DNA from: Achatina immaculata | Lineage: Eukaryota; Mollusca; Gastropoda; Stylommatophora; Achatinidae | DNA length: 64,000 nucleotides | Direction: 5' to 3' | NCBI GenBank assembly: GCA_009760885.1 | Contig: CM019716.1 | Span: 15,386,202-15,450,201 of the forward strand | In this document: one piece after another, positions 21,673 through 31,494 of the stretch | How the letters are laid out: each line of letters opens with the position of its first letter | Numbering within the stretch: position 1 is the stretch's first letter | Notes under the pieces: model-generated | The model's database searches: none | Told to the model about the DNA's origin: nothing | Seen by the model: the letters and a program-made list of their open reading frames with translations, nothing else | Translations under genes and position numbers: made by a program

Positions 21673-22226
21673 GCAACTCATCTCCTGCAAATACATCATT
21701 TTTGTGTATCTATTGATATCGCACTAAGTGCGGAAAGGTACTTTAAGAATGAGACAACACAAGATCTCTCAACACGGAAAGGTATACGAAAGTATTTAAA
21801 TTATGTCGTAAAAGTGGGGTTTTTTTTTCCACCTCAGTTTGTCATGCAAGAACAGAAGAACGGTTTTAGACTTTCCAAGCGTTTCTTTGTTATTGAAGAG
21901 ATGCAAGGTTTCCTTTTGTTTTGTTTTAATCTGGCTTATACTTGCATGTTTTTACTTTCACGTTTGTTATGAAGGGGTATAGTTTCGTTACTGATATTGA
22001 AATTATTCTTGATTTATATTAAAATATAGATTTTTGATTTCTGTGCTCTTTATATGTGTGCTTGTGTTTGTGTTCTTGAGCGTGTGTGTTTTCTGTGTTT
22101 GTATATGCATGTGAGAGAGAAAGAGAGAGTGAGTGAGGGGTGAGAGGGGAAAGGAAGGGAGAGATAGACTACTTCCTTTCCGTCTCAACATGTTACTTTC
22201 TCACAGCTGCACGATATCTCTCTTAA
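21673..22226. other. Unique sequence with one minisatellite-related unit
   Basis: 21731-21790 (AGAATGAGACAACACAAGAT flanked by CGGAAAGGTA) is a single diverged unit of the 44-bp satellite found at 24124-24720. A GA-rich patch lies at 22111-22160. No gene is seen. Confidence 0.55.
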
Positions 22227-23600
22227 TATACTGTTCAAAAAAAAAAAAAAAGAAGAAACGCATAGCTTATATAAGCTTCATTTTTTATATGTTATGCCAA
22301 ATTTTTTTTTCACGGGTATCTCAAATCAAACCAAAAATTGTCATCAAGATATCAGGTCCATGATTTAGCGTGAATTTTGCTATTCTCGTGTACAGTCAGA
22401 ACGCTGTTGCTGTCCTTGCTAATCACGCATTTTTTTTTCCATAACTCACTTTGCGTTTATGGAAAAGTCGTGATTTTTGTAGTAAGCACAAATCACTTCT
22501 CACGTAAATGAAACCATATAAAAGGGTGAGCTTACACAAACAAATTCAGTTAATTTTCAAGCAGACAATTATGGCGCGTCTATCGCAAAATTTACGAAAC
22601 ATTGCTATTGGTCGCCTGCAAGCAGGCAAAAGTCAAAATCAGGTTGCCAGGCATTTAAACGTGCAGGAGAGTACCATCAGTCGACTTTGTCATCGTTTCC
22701 AAGTCACTGGCTCAGCTGAAGACCGGCACCGCAGTGGACGACCCAGGGTGACAACAGCAGCTAATGATCGCTTTATTCTGGTTAATCAGCTCAGAAACAG
22801 ATTTACAACAGCTTCCTCAAGTGCCCAGTCATTGCTTGCAGGACGTCGTGTGTCTGATCACACTGTCCGGAATAGACTGCATTAAGCTGGATTGATGGCA
22901 CGATGACCTCACCGAGGTCCTGTCTTAGCGAGACGCCATCGCTAAAATCGACTTGTTTGGGCCAACCAGCATCATCCATTCAAAGGAGACGTATCTGGTT
23001 TAGAGGCGAATCTTCCTTTTTGGTGCACCACCATGACATGCGGAGAAGGGTCTACCTTAGGCCAAATGAACGTTTTGCCCAAAATTGCGTTGATGAAGCT
23101 CCGCCGCACGGTGGTGGAGGTGTAATGGTATGGCGAATGATCACTTTCAATGGAAGGAGTCCATTGGTGTAGATTGATGGAGGCTTGAATGCGCAACGAT
23201 ACGTCAATGAAATTCTTCGACACCATGTCCTTCCATTTTTGGCTGCGCAAATGTCTGTGTTTCAACAGGACAACGCCAGACCCAATCCGACTGTCATCAA
23301 TATTCTCACCCTTTCCTGGCCATCCCTGTCTCCAGACATGAATGCGATCGAGCACCTATGGGATGAGCTGAAAGACGTGTTTGTTGCCGGAACGTTTCTC
23401 CAGCCAATCGTCGTGATGTGCGGCAGGCACTCCAGGAAGAGTGTGCAACCATCCCACAGGCGCACATCAGACATCTGATCGCATCTATGCCCAGGAGATG
23501 CCAGTCGCTGATCGATGCAAGCGGAGGCCACAAACCATACTAACTTGAGAACCCCTGAGACTAACAGATTCTCGTCACACAGATGCAAGAAACTGTCAAG
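22227..23600 (+). mobile_element. Tc1-like DNA transposon (family 2), decayed
   Basis: The left end TATACTGTTC plus an A-run and GAAGAAACGCAT (22227-22263) resembles the family-1 end at 3307. A TATA-like CATATAAAAG at 22512 precedes the transposase start at 22571 by about 55 bp. The right terminal repeat could not be located, so the end coordinate is approximate. Confidence 0.7.
22571..23540 (+). pseudogene. Tc1-type transposase, multiply frameshifted
   Basis: The N-terminal frame (Met at 22571, inside the frame that opens at 22508) gives the DNA-binding half: IAIGRLQAGKSQNQVARHLN, STISRLCHRFQ and RSGRPRVTTAAND. It is roughly half identical to family 1, so this is a separate family. Stops and shifts follow at 22883 onward. 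The DDE half survives as NERFAQNCVDEAPPHGGGGVMVWRMI and, after a stop, VFQQDNARP (second Asp intact) and SPDMNAIEHLWDEL (third acidic residue intact). The distance between those two residues is 27 instead of the family's 34-35, so an internal deletion is likely. The first-Asp block is lost. Confidence 0.85.
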
Positions 23601-24123
23601 TGAGTTTTTAAACCCTTCAGGTATTATTGTGTGTAATTTGAAAAGTGTATTCGTTCAGTTTAAAAAGCTATAGAATATCAAAGTTATGGCTAAAATTGGG
23701 TCATCAATAGTTATGTGTTTCTATTTTTGGACAGTATGTAAATTCACAGTTAATCAAACAAATATCTTTTGATTCACAAAACATGATTTTAATGTCAGTC
23801 CAACTGCAGATTTCACAGCTAAAATTACACGAAACATCGGGTGCAAGGAAAGCACAAGCTGGCATATATCTAGACAACATGTTCAAGTACAGAAGTTTGT
23901 TTACATAATCAAGCTCCCTGGCGACTATGTTTTATCCCGAGCCTTGTCTTGACCGGGTTAAACTACTGCTACCAGACAACAGGCCACAGAAAACACGTAT
24001 GATAAAAACAGTAAGAAACAGAAAGGGAGACCGGCCTAGCAGGAGAAACTAGTTGAACACTTATGTCCCCTTATATGAAGGAAAACAAAGAAGCCCTATC
24101 TTGAAGTCTGTTTCCTCAGCATG
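23601..24123. other. No recognisable feature
   Basis: Unique-looking sequence between the Tc1 relic and the 44-bp satellite. No supportable frame was found. Confidence 0.5.
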
Positions 24124-24722
24124 AGGTGCACGAAGAATGAGACAACACAAGATCACTAAACATGGAAAGTACATGAAGAATGAGACAAAATAAGATCACT
24201 AAACATGGAAAGTACATGAAGAATGAGACAAAATAAGATCACTAAACATGGAAAGTACATGAAGAACGAAACAAAATAAAATCACTAAATATGGAAAGGT
24301 ACATGAAGAATGAGACAAAATAAGATCATTAAACATGGAAAGTACATGAAGAATGAGACAAAATAAGATCATTAAACATGGAAAGTTACATGAAGAATGA
24401 GACAAAATAAGATCACTAAACATGGAAAGTTACATGAAGAATGAAACAAAATAAAATCACTAAACATGGAAAGGTACATGAAGAATGAAACAAAATAAAA
24501 TCACTAAACATGGAAAGGTACATGAAGAATGAGAAAAAATTAAATCACTAAACATGGAAAGGTACATGAAGAATGAAACAAAATAAGATCACTAAACATG
24601 GAAAGGTACATGAAGAATGAAACAAAATAAGATCACTAAACATGGAAAGTACATGAAGAATGAGACAAAATAAGATCACTAAACATGGAAAGGTACATGA
24701 AGAATGAGACAACACAAGATAA
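24124..24722. repeat. 43-45-bp minisatellite
   Basis: About 14 units of ACATGAAGAATGAGACAAAA / TAAGATCACTAAACATGGAA. The first and last units have GAGACAACACAAGAT where internal ones have GAGACAAAATAAGAT. The minus strand shows Leu/Cys-rich short frames that are repeat artefacts. Confidence 0.95.
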
Positions 24723-25479
24723 GAACAAACCTTATCTTTGCCTTCTTGTTGTTCCTAGATATGTAATATACATAGAAATACACAGAAGAAACGCCATCGA
24801 GGCCACAACATCAATAATGTCACAATACATGAACACAAATGAGTATTAACTGTGATAAATGTTTTGTGAATAGGACAAATTATATGTGAGCTTTAGTTTA
24901 ACATATGCTTACATATTCTTAAAAAAACAAGCATCACTTACATTTATAGCAGTTCTATAGGATGACTAAGTAGAAAACACTTGCTTTTCGTGAATTAATT
25001 TCTAACTTTAAGCATCACCTTTCCCTATCCCACTATGACGAGATATAAGAAACTGCATGAGGTTTTTCTTTTCTGTACTGAGTAATATTTGTTATAGATA
25101 AGTTATTGTTATCTATTTTTTCTCTTTAAACCCCCCCCCCCCCACGGGCCTCTTTCTCTCTCTCTCTCCTCCCCCACCCCACTGTTTCGTTTACAATGCA
25201 CACATTTTCTGTATTCTTTATTTCACTGGCCACAAACTTGTCTTTCACGCTCAACTGCTGATTTACAAACACACATAAACATCTTTTAAAATGTATATGG
25301 CGTTATTATGGTAGTGATATCTTACGAGCAGGAAATAACGTGTTTTGTAAGTGTGTGAGTAGATACGAATAATTTACATTGTGAGATGGGCGACAGGCGA
25401 GTAGAAAACTGCTTTGTCCTCTCCTCACAAGACTGTTGCTTGTTCTATAGCACTGGGAGATTCGAGTCACCTTATTTTC
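24723..25479. other. No recognisable feature except a C-tract
   Basis: AT-rich sequence with a run of 14 C at 25131-25144 followed by a short CT microsatellite. Nothing coding is recognised. Confidence 0.5.
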
Positions 25480-25805
25480 CTATCTCTCAAGTCTAAAGTG
25501 CTTCACTTACCATTTCCTTTCTATCACCTTTAGAGCGATTCAACTTCTATTCTCCTGTCTCTCATCTCTGAAGTGATTCACTTTCTATTTTCCTATCTCT
25601 CACCTCTAAAGTGATTCACTTACTATTTTCTTGTCTCTCACCTCTGAATTGATTCACTTTCTATTTTCCTGTCTCACGTATAAAGTGATTCACTTTCTAT
25701 TTTCTTGTCTCTCACCTCTGAATTGATTCACTTTCTATTTTCCTGTCTCACGTATAAAGTGATTCACTTTCTATTTTCCTATCCCTCCCCTCACCTCTAA
25801 AATGT
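25480..25805. repeat. Higher-order minisatellite (GATTCACTTTCTATTTTCC)
   Basis: Units of about 35-47 bp alternate two variants (CTCACCTCTGAATTGATTCA and CTCACGTATAAAGTGATTCA). The pair is itself repeated in tandem at 25625-25780, a simple higher-order repeat. Confidence 0.85.
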
Positions 25806-26504
25806 TTTATGTTTCTCAGTTCTAACAGAACAATTCTATGCTCTACGCACCCGGTTCTCGATGTTTCTGCTTGAGAAATGTGTAAACGTGTAATACCCGC
25901 TTTCGAACCTTTTGATTAAATTGTATGATGTGATATTTACGAGCATAAATGATGATAATCATTTTGGGTAGGGTCTTGATCAGCACTCATTGACATGTAG
26001 CTAATTAGAATGCCCCTATAACACAGTTAATGTCACTCCAGCAGCGGTTTAACAGAATTTATATGTTTCCAAAAATGTGTTTAGAAAATTTGCTACAGAA
26101 AACTTGCTACAGGAAACATGGGACGGAAAAACTGCTGCAGAAAACTCGCTGTCCAATTCTTAAACGCTAGGGCAAACATTTGCAGCACTCAGCTTTTCTG
26201 CAGCTGAAGTATTTATAGCACTGCCAGCAGGATATTCTTATCAGCCGACGTAATGAAGGCTTCCACACACAAGCCTCTTATCGGGTTTGAAAGCGGGTAA
26301 CAATGGCTAGCCTAAAGACTCAGGTGATTCCCTTCCCCCCCCCCCCAGAAAAAATATTCTCTGTTGACTCCACCACCTTATATATCACAGTGAATCGTGC
26401 ACTATTAACCCAGTGTGTCTGTTTTACTAGAACTAAAAATGAGGTGGAGCAGGATTTTGGCCAGGTCTTTTCTCTCCTGACCCCTTGTAACAGAATGTAG
26501 AATG
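25806..26504. other. No recognisable feature except a C-tract
   Basis: Unique-looking sequence. A 12-base C run at 26335-26346. The short frames at 26303-26580 are not convincing. Confidence 0.45.
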
Positions 26505-27120
26505 TTACTCTGTTACAGATTTTTTTTTTTTGGTGAGAAACCCTGTTGTTGTGGTCAAACAGTAATATACCATAACTCACCTGTTTATGCGAGCACGGAG
26601 AAAGTATCTCCGTGTTCTGAGGAAGAACTCAGTCACGTGGATCTGATGGGCGGGATGTATGAATGGGTTAGTTTTTGGTCTGAATGTTGTAGAGACAGGT
26701 CGTGTGTGAGTTTTATTTTCTAGAAAGGGATGTTAGGGATTCTTTAGTTCATTATATAAGTTTGATGTGATTGTCTTCTTTTAGGACAGAAGTGTTGTTT
26801 TAGTATACGGTATTTGTGTTTATTTGTCCTTTTTAAGGCAACAGTTGTAGTGGTTGTGTTAGATGGACTGTCCTTTTTAGGACAATGTTGTAGTTAGACG
26901 GATTGTCCTTTTCAGGACAGATGTTGTAGTTGTCATGTAGAGTGTGTGTCTGATGTGTCCTTGTTTTGGACAAGGTTGTAATTTTAGGTTGAAAGGTATG
27001 TTGTAGGTTTTGAAGTTGGCATATTTTTTCAATGTTGTATGTCTGAGTTAATCCCATGGCGATGTTAGCTGCCCGGACATTTTTTTATGATCATTGTAAT
27101 TGTTCTCATCAGTTTACACT
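26505..27120 (+). repeat. Dispersed repeat X, copy A
   Basis: It matches 55265-56088 in reverse orientation: near-identical over the block around CAGTCACGTGGATCTGATGG (26630-26710), then diverged, and again similar around CCCATGGCGATGTTA (27054-27070). Several TGTCCTTTTTAGGACA-type short palindromes occur in the middle. It begins TGTTACAG, which would fit an LTR-type end, but no gag/pol was found and the class is unresolved. Confidence 0.65.
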
Positions 27121-27429
27121 CCACATCTATGCAACACACACCGAACAAATGGGATTCATCATTAAACATTTGCTGATTGTTTGGTGACTGCTGAATCCTG
27201 TGGTTATTGGATTCTTGTTAAGTGTCAACTGTGGTGTTGAGTTAGTCGATTACATGTAACTGGTCATGTCGTGTATTGATGTGAAGTTGTATGTTATTGT
27301 TATCTGGGTTGTCTTGTTAGACGGCATATACCAATGTAACGTCTGTTGTGTCACTGGGCCTAATACTCGTGTTTAATAGGCACAGTATAGAACAGTGTGT
27401 GAGCAAATCACGTGTTTAGTGTTTAGTAA
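27121..27429. other. No recognisable feature
   Basis: GT-rich sequence that may be a further part of repeat X. No second copy is available for comparison because copy B is cut by a LINE-C fragment. Confidence 0.4.
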
Positions 27430-27590
27430 TCATTCATTCATTCATTTGCATGTCTCTTGCGTAACTTTGCCTCTCAAACAGCACTCCTGTAGGCCTCTCG
27501 GTTATGAGCAAGATGGCCTGCTGCTACTGCATCCATTTGCAGATCGTCAACGATGTCTTGCAGCCATCTTCGTTTTGGTCTTCCAAAAGA
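27430..27590 (-). mobile_element. LINE-C 3' fragment with (GAAT)n tail, minus strand
   Basis: Minus-strand reading gives the WLQDIVDDLQMDAVAAGHLAHN-like end of LINE-C and an ATGCAAATGAATGAATGAAT tail (27431-27449 on the plus strand). The 5' truncation is at about 27590. The 27591-27900 stretch beyond has only a 12-base C run at 27786. Confidence 0.85.
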
Positions 27591-27908
27591 ATACGAAAAT
27601 CTGTTTCACTCTGATAACTGTAAAGTCCTACTAGCGCAGTCACCTTCTGGCCAGAGATTATGCTTTTTTTTTCCTGCTACGACATGGACATATCTGAACT
27701 GGACACAAATGACCATCATCCTGAAATCAGATTGCAACAGATATTTTTGACAATATTTATCTATGAGCTATTTCTTCTTTTCTTCCCCCCCCCCCCCGCT
27801 TAATTTATGCATCGTGTCCCAGTTACATGTAAATTTTGCGACAAAATAAATCAAACATGAACCATCTTACAACACCATCTGCTTACTCACGTCCTGATAC
27901 ATCTAGAC

Positions 27909-28288
27909 CAGCGGTTCTCAGACCCTTTTGCTGCACGGCCCACATTTAAAAGTCTCACATTTTGGCGGCCCATTAATAAAGTGCTTTATATTTTCAAGGT
28001 ATAAATCTAATGTTATAAAGTATTATTCAGTATTTCTCTATGTGTTTAACTCCTTACTCATTGCTACAAAAATGTTCTTTTCATTTACTAATAAAGCGAC
28101 CCACAATTCTGCGTCCCTCATCCGTGCCGTCTGCCCCTATGCACTGGGGAAAAAACACGGAATAATTTTTTTATTGTATCTACTTTTTCTCTTTTTTTTT
28201 TGTTGCTGCTGTGAGACTTCAGAGCGGCCAAGAGTACTCCCTGTCACGGCCTACCTTTGGGCCGCGGCCCATGGGTTGAGAACCACTG
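27909..28288. mobile_element. hAT-type MITE, 380 bp, with 8-bp target duplication
   Basis: Ends are CAGCGGTTCTCA and TGAGAACCACTG (inverted, one mismatch). It is flanked by perfect 8-bp direct repeats ATCTAGAC at 27901-27908 and 28289-28296, the size made by hAT transposases. The interior has the GGCCGCGGCCCA type of sequence common in such elements, and no transposase. Its right end supplies the last 14 codons and stop of the receptor gene on the minus strand. Confidence 0.93.
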
Positions 28289-30169
28289 ATCTAGACATTT
28301 GAGAATACTGTGATGTGCTTCATGACTTCTGTAAGACCAAAAAAAAAAAAGCCAGAAACCCGAAAAGTAATGGGTGATAACCAGTTTATTTGAAAAATAA
28401 AACCAGACAATTGGTGTTAAAATTGACCTTAACCGTGCCAGCCATTTGAAACATTCTTCAATAACAAAATAACTGGAGAGGTCTTTATTCCAAAAAGATG
28501 TAGTATGCAGGATACTATACGGATGCATACAGAAACAGTAGAGAGCGAAAATAATCAGCAGCCGTTTCTTCGCAATCTTCAGATTTGTTACAGCCATCAA
28601 TGTTTCATCAGTATTTATATCCTGTTTATCAGTTTTTGTGGATGTTGATATGCCTTGCTCATCAGTTTTTGAAGCTGTTGATATGCCCTGTTCTGTTTTA
28701 TCCAGATTCGGATCCTTGTTTTTTGGCAGGGAACTAACTTTCTGTGAATGCTGTGGTGGTAGTCCAGTGTATAATATATTTAGAGACTGAACTTTTCTGC
28801 ATGCAGACACAGGAAGCGGAATAAAAGCGCCCATACGTGCATTCTCAGCGGCTGATGTTTGGGGTGCATTTGTGTTTGAAACTGCTGATATCTCCTCTTT
28901 ATCAGTTTTTGAAGTCGTTAGTATCTGTTTATCAAATTTTGAAGCTGTTTTTATGTTCTGTTCAGTAGTTTTTAAAGCTGCTGATATCTGTTTATCAGTT
29001 TTTGAAACCGTTGATTTCTCACGTTTATCAATATTTTTAATCAGCAGGTATCTCCTGTGTGTTAGTGTTTGAGGCTGTTGCTCTATCTCCTGCGTGTTAG
29101 TGGCTGAAGTTGTTGGTATCTCCTGTGTGTTAGTGCCTGAAGTTGTTGGTATCTCCTGTGTGTTAGTGCCTGAAGTTGTTGGTATCTCCTGTGTGTTAGT
29201 GCCTGAAGTTGTTGGTATCTCCTGTGTGTTAGTGCCTGAAGTTGTTGGTATCTCCTGTGTGTTAGTGCCTGAAGTTGTTGGTATCTCCTGTGTGTTAGTG
29301 CCTGAAGTTGTTGGTATCTCCTGCGTGTTAGTGCCTGAAGTTGTTGGTATCTCCTGTGTGTTAGTGCCTGAAACTGTTGGTATCTCCTGTATGTTAGTGC
29401 CTGAAGTTGTTGGTATCTCCTCTTCATCAGTTTTTGTGTCTTTGTGTTTCTTTGTGTAAATGCCTGAAGCTACTGATACCTGCTGATCACCGGAGATGTT
29501 GACAGAATGTACCGTTGTTATTAAATGTGAGATATCCATCACCCTCCACCTGTCATCTTGAGAGGTGATAATCGGGTTTGGAGGTGAACATGCCATATAT
29601 AAGTAAAACATGAACAATATAAGAATAGCCAGACATGGAGGTAACAGGACAGACACTAGTAACAAAGACTGAATGTGGTCAGTGCCAGCACCAAAACACT
29701 TGTAGTCCGATTCACGACCGATAATTATGAAGCAAAGAACTTCTGCCATTCCAACAACCCAAGGGGCGGAGCAGTAGATGAAGCCTTTCACTAAGTTCTG
29801 TTTCCTGTTTCCACCTGATGTTTGTCTCTTACACTGAAGCACCAGGTCCAGCGCTAGTATGCTCAGTCCAAGGCCGTGTACAGAATGAGTTGTAAAATGA
29901 AAGTAAGGGTATGTATCCCGCGTTGTACAGCAGGAAGTAGTATTATCTGTCTCATTATCTTTGGAGATTTTCGCCAGCGTTGCAAAAACAGGGATATACT
30001 TATCCCCCCAAAACAGAGATAATGCAAGCAAAGTTCGTGGGCGGAATATGTTTTCCAGAGGTGAAATAGTAAAAAGAGGGAGAGCGTTTGACAAAGAATT
30101 TACTGCAATGAAAATGATCGTCAAAGCCAGCTGTCCGTCACCGGCGTAGCCACATTCTGTGAGATCCAT
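28244..30169 (-). CDS. Divergent seven-transmembrane (rhodopsin-like) receptor, intronless
   Basis: 641 codons. The start ATG at 30169 has an in-frame TAA four codons upstream. Seven hydrophobic segments: residues ~13-36, 45-67, 88-112, 126-150, 165-193, 537-559 and 574-593. The extracellular N-terminus is short with one Cys. Cys80/81 before TM3 and Cys158 before TM5 could form the usual disulphide. TM6 has CMHP where class A has CWxP, and TM7 has LTPIVW where most have NPxxY. The DRY motif at the end of TM3 is replaced by LVLQCKR. The third intracellular loop is enormous (~340 residues, Thr/Ser/Lys/Glu-rich) and holds 10 tandem 11-residue units plus older degenerate SKTDKQ-type repeats. The C-terminal 14 residues are MITE-derived. 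The ligand is unknown; a plasma-membrane G-protein-coupled role is inferred from topology alone. It could be an orphan expansion member or a recently degraded copy. Confidence 0.75.
   Translation of the reverse strand: MDLTECGYAGDGQLALTIIFIAVNSLSNALPLFTISPLENIFRPRTLLALSLFWGDKYIPVFATLAKISKDNETDNTTSCCTTRDTYPYFHFTTHSVHGLGLSILALDLVLQCKRQTSGGNRKQNLVKGFIYCSAPWVVGMAEVLCFIIIGRESDYKCFGAGTDHIQSLLLVSVLLPPCLAILILFMFYLYMACSPPNPIITSQDDRWRVMDISHLITTVHSVNISGDQQVSVASGIYTKKHKDTKTDEEEIPTTSGTNIQEIPTVSGTNTQEIPTTSGTNTQEIPTTSGTNTQEIPTTSGTNTQEIPTTSGTNTQEIPTTSGTNTQEIPTTSGTNTQEIPTTSGTNTQEIPTTSATNTQEIEQQPQTLTHRRYLLIKNIDKREKSTVSKTDKQISAALKTTEQNIKTASKFDKQILTTSKTDKEEISAVSNTNAPQTSAAENARMGAFIPLPVSACRKVQSLNILYTGLPPQHSQKVSSLPKNKDPNLDKTEQGISTASKTDEQGISTSTKTDKQDINTDETLMAVTNLKIAKKRLLIIFALYCFCMHPYSILHTTSFWNKDLSSYFVIEECFKWLARLRSILTPIVWFYFSNKLVITHYFSGFWLFFFWSYRSHEAHHSILKCLDQWFSTHGPRPKGRP
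29082..29432 (-). repeat. In-frame 33-bp minisatellite inside the receptor's third loop
   Basis: Ten units encode EIPTTSGTNTQ with variants (TVSG, TSAT, TNIQ) at the edges. The 33-bp length preserves the reading frame, unlike most satellites in this window (34, 44, 17, 31 bp and so on). Mirror open frames on the plus strand (29094-29459) are artefacts of the repeat. Confidence 0.95.
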
Positions 30170-30394
30170 AACTTCTGTGCGTTATGTATGTATACTGAAA
30201 CTTCCTTCCGTTCTAATGAGGACAAGACTTGACGTAAAACCAGATCTCTGTTATCAGTGGATCTTTACACAAGCAGGTTCTTGTATGCATGATTTTTATC
30301 TCGAGACACTTGAAAATCTGTCAATAAATTTGTGAAGAAAAAAACAAACATTATTACTTTCAACAAGCCAATAATATGCAACGAGAAATTTACT
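30170..30394. other. Upstream flank of the receptor gene
   Basis: No TATA box or other promoter element can be supported. AT-rich, unique-looking. Confidence 0.35.
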
Positions 30395-30606
30395 GAGTAG
30401 TGAAGTGGTTAGTGGAGTGTTGTCTCATCGTGAATGATGGTGGTTGGATTCTGGCTAGAGGTGCTCAGGTCAGCCAGTTGTAGAAGTGAGTAATCTGACA
30501 AATTCTTAAATATGATTAGTAAAGGCGGCTGTAGACGTGATACTGACCACATCACAAACCAGTGTGTCGAGGGGTCTAAATATATATGAAAATTAACACC
30601 ATTTCC
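30395..30606 (+). mobile_element. Diverged tRNA-derived SINE (family S1)
   Basis: AGTGAAGTGGTTAGTGGAG (A-box-like) and GGTTGGATTCTGG (decayed B box) are followed by GACGTGATACTGACCACATC, the block shared with the S1 copies at 6391 and 13006. It is older than both. 30607-30942 beyond has no recognisable feature. Confidence 0.6.
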
Positions 30607-30942
30607 GAGAGGTGAATTTATCACTTGTTTCCCTTTTATCCAAAGAACATTTGCATTTAAAACAGTTTGTAACTAATCATGTATTTTTGGACACGTTTCC
30701 AGGCTCTTTACAAACTTAACGTGCCTTAACGGTCACAATAAGTGAGTTTGACAGTTTGGAAGATTTAGAACTACTGCCAAAACTGTATCAAACAATGAAT
30801 TGTGATGGCGAATGCGATAAAAATGATACTTACGAAGTAAAGAGAGGCAAGGGAGAAAAGACACACAGCTTTGATCACCTATCCAAAAATGAAAGTTCTA
30901 GCCAAGATATAGCAGTCAAACATGCATTTCTAATCAAGTAGA

Positions 30943-31200
30943 GAGGTCACAAACATGCGCTTCCTGCAAAATATATAAGACACAAACATGCGTTTCCAAC
31001 CAAATAGATATGTCACAAACATGCGTTTCCAGCAAAGTAGATATGTCACAAACATGCGTTTCCAGCAAAGCAGATATGTCACAAACATGCGTTTCCAGCA
31101 AAGTAGATAAGACACAAACATGCGTTTCCAGCAAAGTAGAAAGGACACAAACATGCGCTTCTAGCAAAGTAGATAAGACACAAACATGCATTGAAAGAGG
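30943..31200. repeat. 33-bp minisatellite
   Basis: About eight units of ACAAACATGCGTTTCCAGCA with AAGTAGATATGTC-type spacers. Both strands are open in several frames because the unit is a multiple of three. No start context or domain supports a gene. Confidence 0.9.
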
Positions 31201-31494
31201 GGGATCAAGAAAGCCCCGCCATGAGTTCACCCGTAACATTTAGTTGATGTAGCGCCCATCATTATAAATTAAATGCGTACGTATGTTAGTATGTGTGTAC
31301 GTGTGTTATGTATGTATGTATGTATGCGTGTGTGTGTGTCTGTGTCTGTGACTCCGCTTAAAGTTCGATTTATTCAATATGTTGCAGTAAGTTGTTGTCT
31401 ATGTTCCAATTGTTATACGCAGGTGCAGGAACGGACTTCTAAAACAAAACTTTGACACAAAACTGTGACACTAATATCCAGCACAAAATCACAC
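31201..31494. other. No recognisable feature
   Basis: Short TATG/TGTG runs (31285-31345); otherwise unique sequence. Confidence 0.5.

Noticed and set aside
24124..24722. CRISPR-like array
   Set aside because: Units are contiguous with no unique spacers; this is a eukaryotic minisatellite.
29094..29459. Plus-strand 121-codon frame antisense to the receptor
   Set aside because: It is a mirror of the 33-bp repeat, which has no stop in several frames. It has no start context or motif.
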